Below are positions 61,001 to 64,000 of a stretch of DNA of 64,000 nucleotides, in pieces. Every line of letters begins with the position of its first letter. The first letter of the stretch is position 1. A program made the translations under genes and the position numbers. This stretch comes from Apoda limacodes (Eukaryota > Arthropoda > Insecta > Lepidoptera > Limacodidae). Under the pieces are notes generated by a model. The model searched no databases. It was given only the letters and a program-made list of their open reading frames with translations, and was not told where the DNA came from. The stretch covers positions 23,096,501 through 23,160,500 of the forward strand of contig OX291557.1 of NCBI GenBank assembly GCA_946406115.1, read 5' to 3'.

Positions 61001-61675
61001 GATTTCCATAAAAAAACTGAAGTTCCTTTTCAATTGGTCGATGAAGACTTTTTAATTCGTAGCACACGAATTCGTGCTAACAATCGGATGTCAGTTAAAT
61101 TGTTTTCATTTCATTTGTTTTACCTGCTTTACTTGTTTCGGTTCATAGCATCTATACTGCTTAGCACTCTCTTGACAGTATTTATTTTTAGATGCATTGG
61201 TTCGTTCGTAATCAGTATGCTTTTTATTCAGCCATTCTTCAACTTGTGAATTGCGTGAAGGTGATGCGATTCTTGACTTGATGGAGTCATTTTCTTGCAA
61301 ATTCAACTCAGCTATTTGGATCTCTAACTCTTTTTCAACTAAACACTTATCAATTTCCGCTATTTTTCGCACTGCTTCTAATTCCGCCTTTTTTTGCACG
61401 TATAGTACTAGTCGAAGATCGCATAGATCGTTCAGATCGTGATTTACAGCTCGTGCTACTGTGTTTTTCTACGTTCACGTATCTTGCAATAGTTCAGTCA
61501 TTTTTCTTTTTGCCTTACTTCGAGTCTCTCGCTGTAACATTGTAGTTTGGATCGGTTCGTAGTACTACGGTTCTATCAACGACAGACGATATGAACGTTC
61601 AAAGAAAATGATTGCTTACGACGACTTACGTACTTTTCTGGTTCGTATTTTACTCGCGAAGGACCATTATATTAT

Positions 61676-61801
61676 TGTTCAAGGAAATAAATACAATTGT
61701 AGCAACGAAACTATTCATTTTATTTTCTAAAAGTACAAAGTCAAAGTGACAACATTAACATTCGGTCATGGATGTTAGCCGTTTTAAATAGGTTTGTAAC
61801 A
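61676..61801 (-). repeat. BEL/Pao 5' LTR (126 bp)
   Basis: Partner of 56005-56130, about 94% identical by eye. Its right edge at 61801 touches the DDE transposase relic. The flanking five bases (ccgac) do not match those left of the 3' LTR (attat), so no target duplication is visible. Confidence 0.8.
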
Positions 61802-61802
61802 C

Positions 61803-62951
61803 CGACGCTATAATGTTTCTCACAATTTTTTCCCAGTGTTCGGCAGTTACTTCCGCACATGCATTTTTTTATAAATCTAACATCTTCTTTGCCCTAAAAG
61901 GGGGATGGGTATTGTTTCAAGCGGCGTGTCCTTTGATTTGTGCCCATATTAGTTCTATAGCATTGTACAGGCAATGATACGGTAATATATTATTTAGGAA
62001 GGCTTTTTTTCGATTTTAAAATAGCCACTAATTGTACTTTTAATAAAGTATTATCCACATTTTCGCCATGACGTTGGAGCCAGTCAATTATCTCTTGTTT
62101 TTAATTGGCCTGCGTCGGCATTTTATCAATTTGACTGGAGTGATATGTAGCGGTGTCCATAATAATTATTTCTTTAAACCATCCTTCGTAAATCTCCGCG
62201 TTCATTTCTTCGTCGTAGTTCAATGTTTTCTTGGGTTTAAAGGCCAGTAAAGCATCTGACGCGATACCTTTCGTAAACCCTGCATGGCATATGATAAGGC
62301 GTTCACCTTTTCCCATGGGTACTGAACTAGTGGAAGTGGCGGTGTCGTCAGTCCAGTTCTTAGATACTGTGTGGTTTGCATTTTACCAAGTCTCGTCAGT
62401 GAAAATAACATTTGACCAATCTGATATTTTTTTGGCTTCGCTCAAAAATTCGCAGCGAGCCATAGCAACGTCGTGACACTCCATCAATATTTTACGTTTG
62501 TCCGATTTTTTATAAGTAAATCCAATTTATTTCAAAGCCAAGTTTAATGACGATTTTTGGCCATGGAACAAACCACATTCACGTAAAGAAACAACAAGAT
62601 TTTTAAGTGTTGGAATTTAGTACATTTATATATATGACGATTTATAGTATAGTCATATGTGTCGACGAATAGCGTCAGCGTCGAAGTTGTCAACCGATGT
62701 CACACGACGTGGTTGGCGTTTTTTCTTCGGCGTACGAAGCTTATTTTCCTGCATGCCGCTTGTACCGAAAGCTTCTGTAGTAATTTTTGAAACAGTAGGT
62801 CCACTAATTCCTAATGCGGCCGCAATACGCTCTCGCACTTGCGACAGTGGTAATAGCGGGCCACCATTTTGATACTCTGCTTCAAAGTAATTAAAAACCT
62901 TGAGATCACCAGTTCTCTCGCCTGCCGTTTCAGAACAGATCCTTTAGGCAT
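61803..62951 (-). pseudogene. DDE-superfamily (Tc1/mariner/IS630-like) transposase relic
   Basis: It starts near 62951 (MPKGSVLKRQARELV). Downstream frames give an HTH-type region (RERIAAALGISGPTVSKIT), KGERLIICHAGFTKG near 62310, MNAEIYEGWFKEIII and MDTATYHSSQIDKMPTQAN near 62130, and finally AEHWEKIVRNIIAS at the left edge. The catalytic DNAPYHS-like motif reads DTATYHS. Several frameshifts and stops are present. The C-terminal end is cut off exactly where the BEL LTR begins. Confidence 0.65.
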
Positions 62952-63300
62952 TTTGATATAAAATACGCAACGTAACATATGGATAATGTGAAAAAAGTCG
63001 GCGAACAGAAATGTAGTGACTATATAGCACGACCGTCTTGTTGCGAGCGACAGATTAAAACAAACACAACATGGCGGTGGGCCATTGAGTGTTCCCACCT
63101 TGAAAAAACATATTTGAATATTTTTGTTGTATTTGTCTTTGTTCAAAACATAATAAATATATACGATCGAATGCCTTATTTGGTCACAACACTACAACTA
63201 TCAAATTAAAACTGTCATCGAGAAAATAAAGAAATGGAAATAGTACAATTACATTATTTTAGAGGTTTTTAACAATACTACAAAATAATACAAAAAACTT

Positions 63301-63543
63301 TTAATCATCTCTCCAAGTTACTAGTACATCATCGGTTCTGTATCGCTGCGTAATGGTTGCATCTTTGAAATGCATCCTAGTGCCTGCTTGATAGGCTAAG
63401 GCTCCAGCATACGCTATCATGACCCCATTGTCTATGCAGAAGCGCTCGTCTGTAGCAAACACTTTCGAACCTCGTTCAGCACACATTATTGCCATCATCT
63501 CTTGTAGTCTTTCGTTACAGCCAACTCCACCTACTAGGAGAAC
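63301..63543 (-). CDS. OSGEP: OSGEP/Kae1 last exon (t6A tRNA threonylcarbamoyltransferase subunit)
   Basis: Kae1/OSGEP is the catalytic subunit of the KEOPS complex, which transfers the threonylcarbamoyl group to A37 of ANN-decoding tRNAs. This final exon encodes 80 aa and a stop. It starts at a clean acceptor (cag/GTTCTC) and reads [17 protein letters not shown], the ASKHA-fold phosphate-binding segment. [18 protein letters not shown], a conserved active-site region, follows, then [16 protein letters not shown], the usual C-terminus. The upstream exons lie right of 64000; nothing in 63544-64000 looks coding. Confidence 0.93.
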   Translation of the reverse strand, partial: VLLVGGVGCNERLQEMMAIMCAERGSKVFATDERFCIDNGVMIAYAGALAYQAGTRMHFKDATITQRYRTDDVLVTWRDD

Positions 63544-64000
63544 CTGAAAGTTAAATAGAAAATGACAGTTCATTTGAGTTCATGAGATTAATATAGGATA
63601 CCTATTCGTAGGTATAGGTCGCGGCACGTAAGTTGAACCATGCGCAGTAATTCAGTAACAAATTTTCAGGTCCATTGAGGTGGAGAATTCGGTGCGACGC
63701 GAGGGGCAGCGGGTTACAACAATCATGCACTTAAGTTTTCATAAAGTTTTCAAAGTCTGAACTGCTGGCCCAAGTTCTGGTGCTATGCTAACTCAAAATT
63801 ATATAAAAGGTGTCATGCCGTTACTAATGAGTGACAGTGATTAAAAAACATTGACAACTTTTAACCCCTCAGTGTTTAATGAAATTCTTATTTTTTTACT
63901 GTTTTATTTTCATTACACCTAACGAACACTTTCCACACCACTGTTGTTCAAGAAGTAAAATAACTTAAAGGATGATCCGATATTACATATTTATGACAAT

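Larger units (their letters stand above)
56005..61801 (-). mobile_element. BEL/Pao LTR retrotransposon, decayed
   Basis: A 5.8-kb minus-strand element bounded by 126-bp direct repeats. In order from the right: gag-like coiled region (61399), a gag segment (VSRLRRCLKGDARETVASLL near 60930), CCHC knuckles (CFKCLKSKHFRENC near 60240), aspartic protease (FALLDGGSTLTLL near 59930), RT pieces (58796-59633 and further left), RNase H (SIPRLELKAALLGARL, 58040) and integrase with an HHCC zinc-binding region and core (FYSDNGTNFHG near 56820), ending in PDEPEALTPNHFLLG. The LELKAALL and LTPNHFLLG motifs are diagnostic of BEL/Pao. Many stops and frameshifts are present. Confidence 0.9.

Overview
This is eukaryotic nuclear DNA, almost certainly from a moth or butterfly (Lepidoptera). 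The intron-rich genes encode animal proteins, the intergenic DNA is AT-rich, and the repeats are of lepidopteran type: BmRT-like and RTE LINE tails, tRNA-derived SINEs, Helitron-like ends, and the 'gtccagcagtggac...tgatgatgatg' repeat. There are no operons, CRISPR arrays, rRNA genes or functional tRNA genes. The organism assignment rests on recognised families, not on a database search.

Six host genes can be built exon by exon with GT-AG introns and consistent phases. From left to right they are: LSG1 (minus, 3' end beyond the left edge), a circularly permuted GTPase of 60S ribosome maturation; GRWD1 (plus, complete, 441 aa), a WD40 ribosome-assembly and histone chaperone; PMS2 (minus, complete, 870 aa), the MutL-alpha endonuclease subunit of mismatch repair; MCMBP (plus, complete, 600 aa), the MCM-binding replication factor; RAB5IF/OPTI (plus, complete, 127 aa), a small ER membrane protein; and the last exon of OSGEP/Kae1 (minus, gene continues to the right), the t6A tRNA-modifying enzyme.

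The layout is two divergent pairs and one convergent pair. LSG1 and GRWD1 are head to head and both serve ribosome biogenesis. Their shared upstream region now holds a ~5.4 kb I-type LINE. GRWD1 and PMS2 converge with 51 bp between stop codons, so their 3' UTRs probably overlap. PMS2 and MCMBP are head to head, and both act at the replication fork or in repair. About 4 kb of retroelement debris and two perfect TGACGTCA palindromes lie between them.

Mobile DNA fills most of the remainder: the LINE at 8.15-13.56 kb, a broken mariner in GRWD1 intron 2, LINE fragments at about 21, 35, 36, 43, 47 and 52 kb, a Copia relic inside PMS2 intron 1, a BEL/Pao element (56.0-61.8 kb) with 126-bp terminal repeats, a relic DDE transposase against its right LTR, and several MITEs. 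Two young tandem duplications (170 bp across the PMS2 exon 6 boundary; 515 bp between MCMBP and RAB5IF) and a near-perfect 191-bp-arm foldback in PMS2 intron 2 are the most striking structures. I found no convincing undescribed gene system; the best leads are structural and regulatory.
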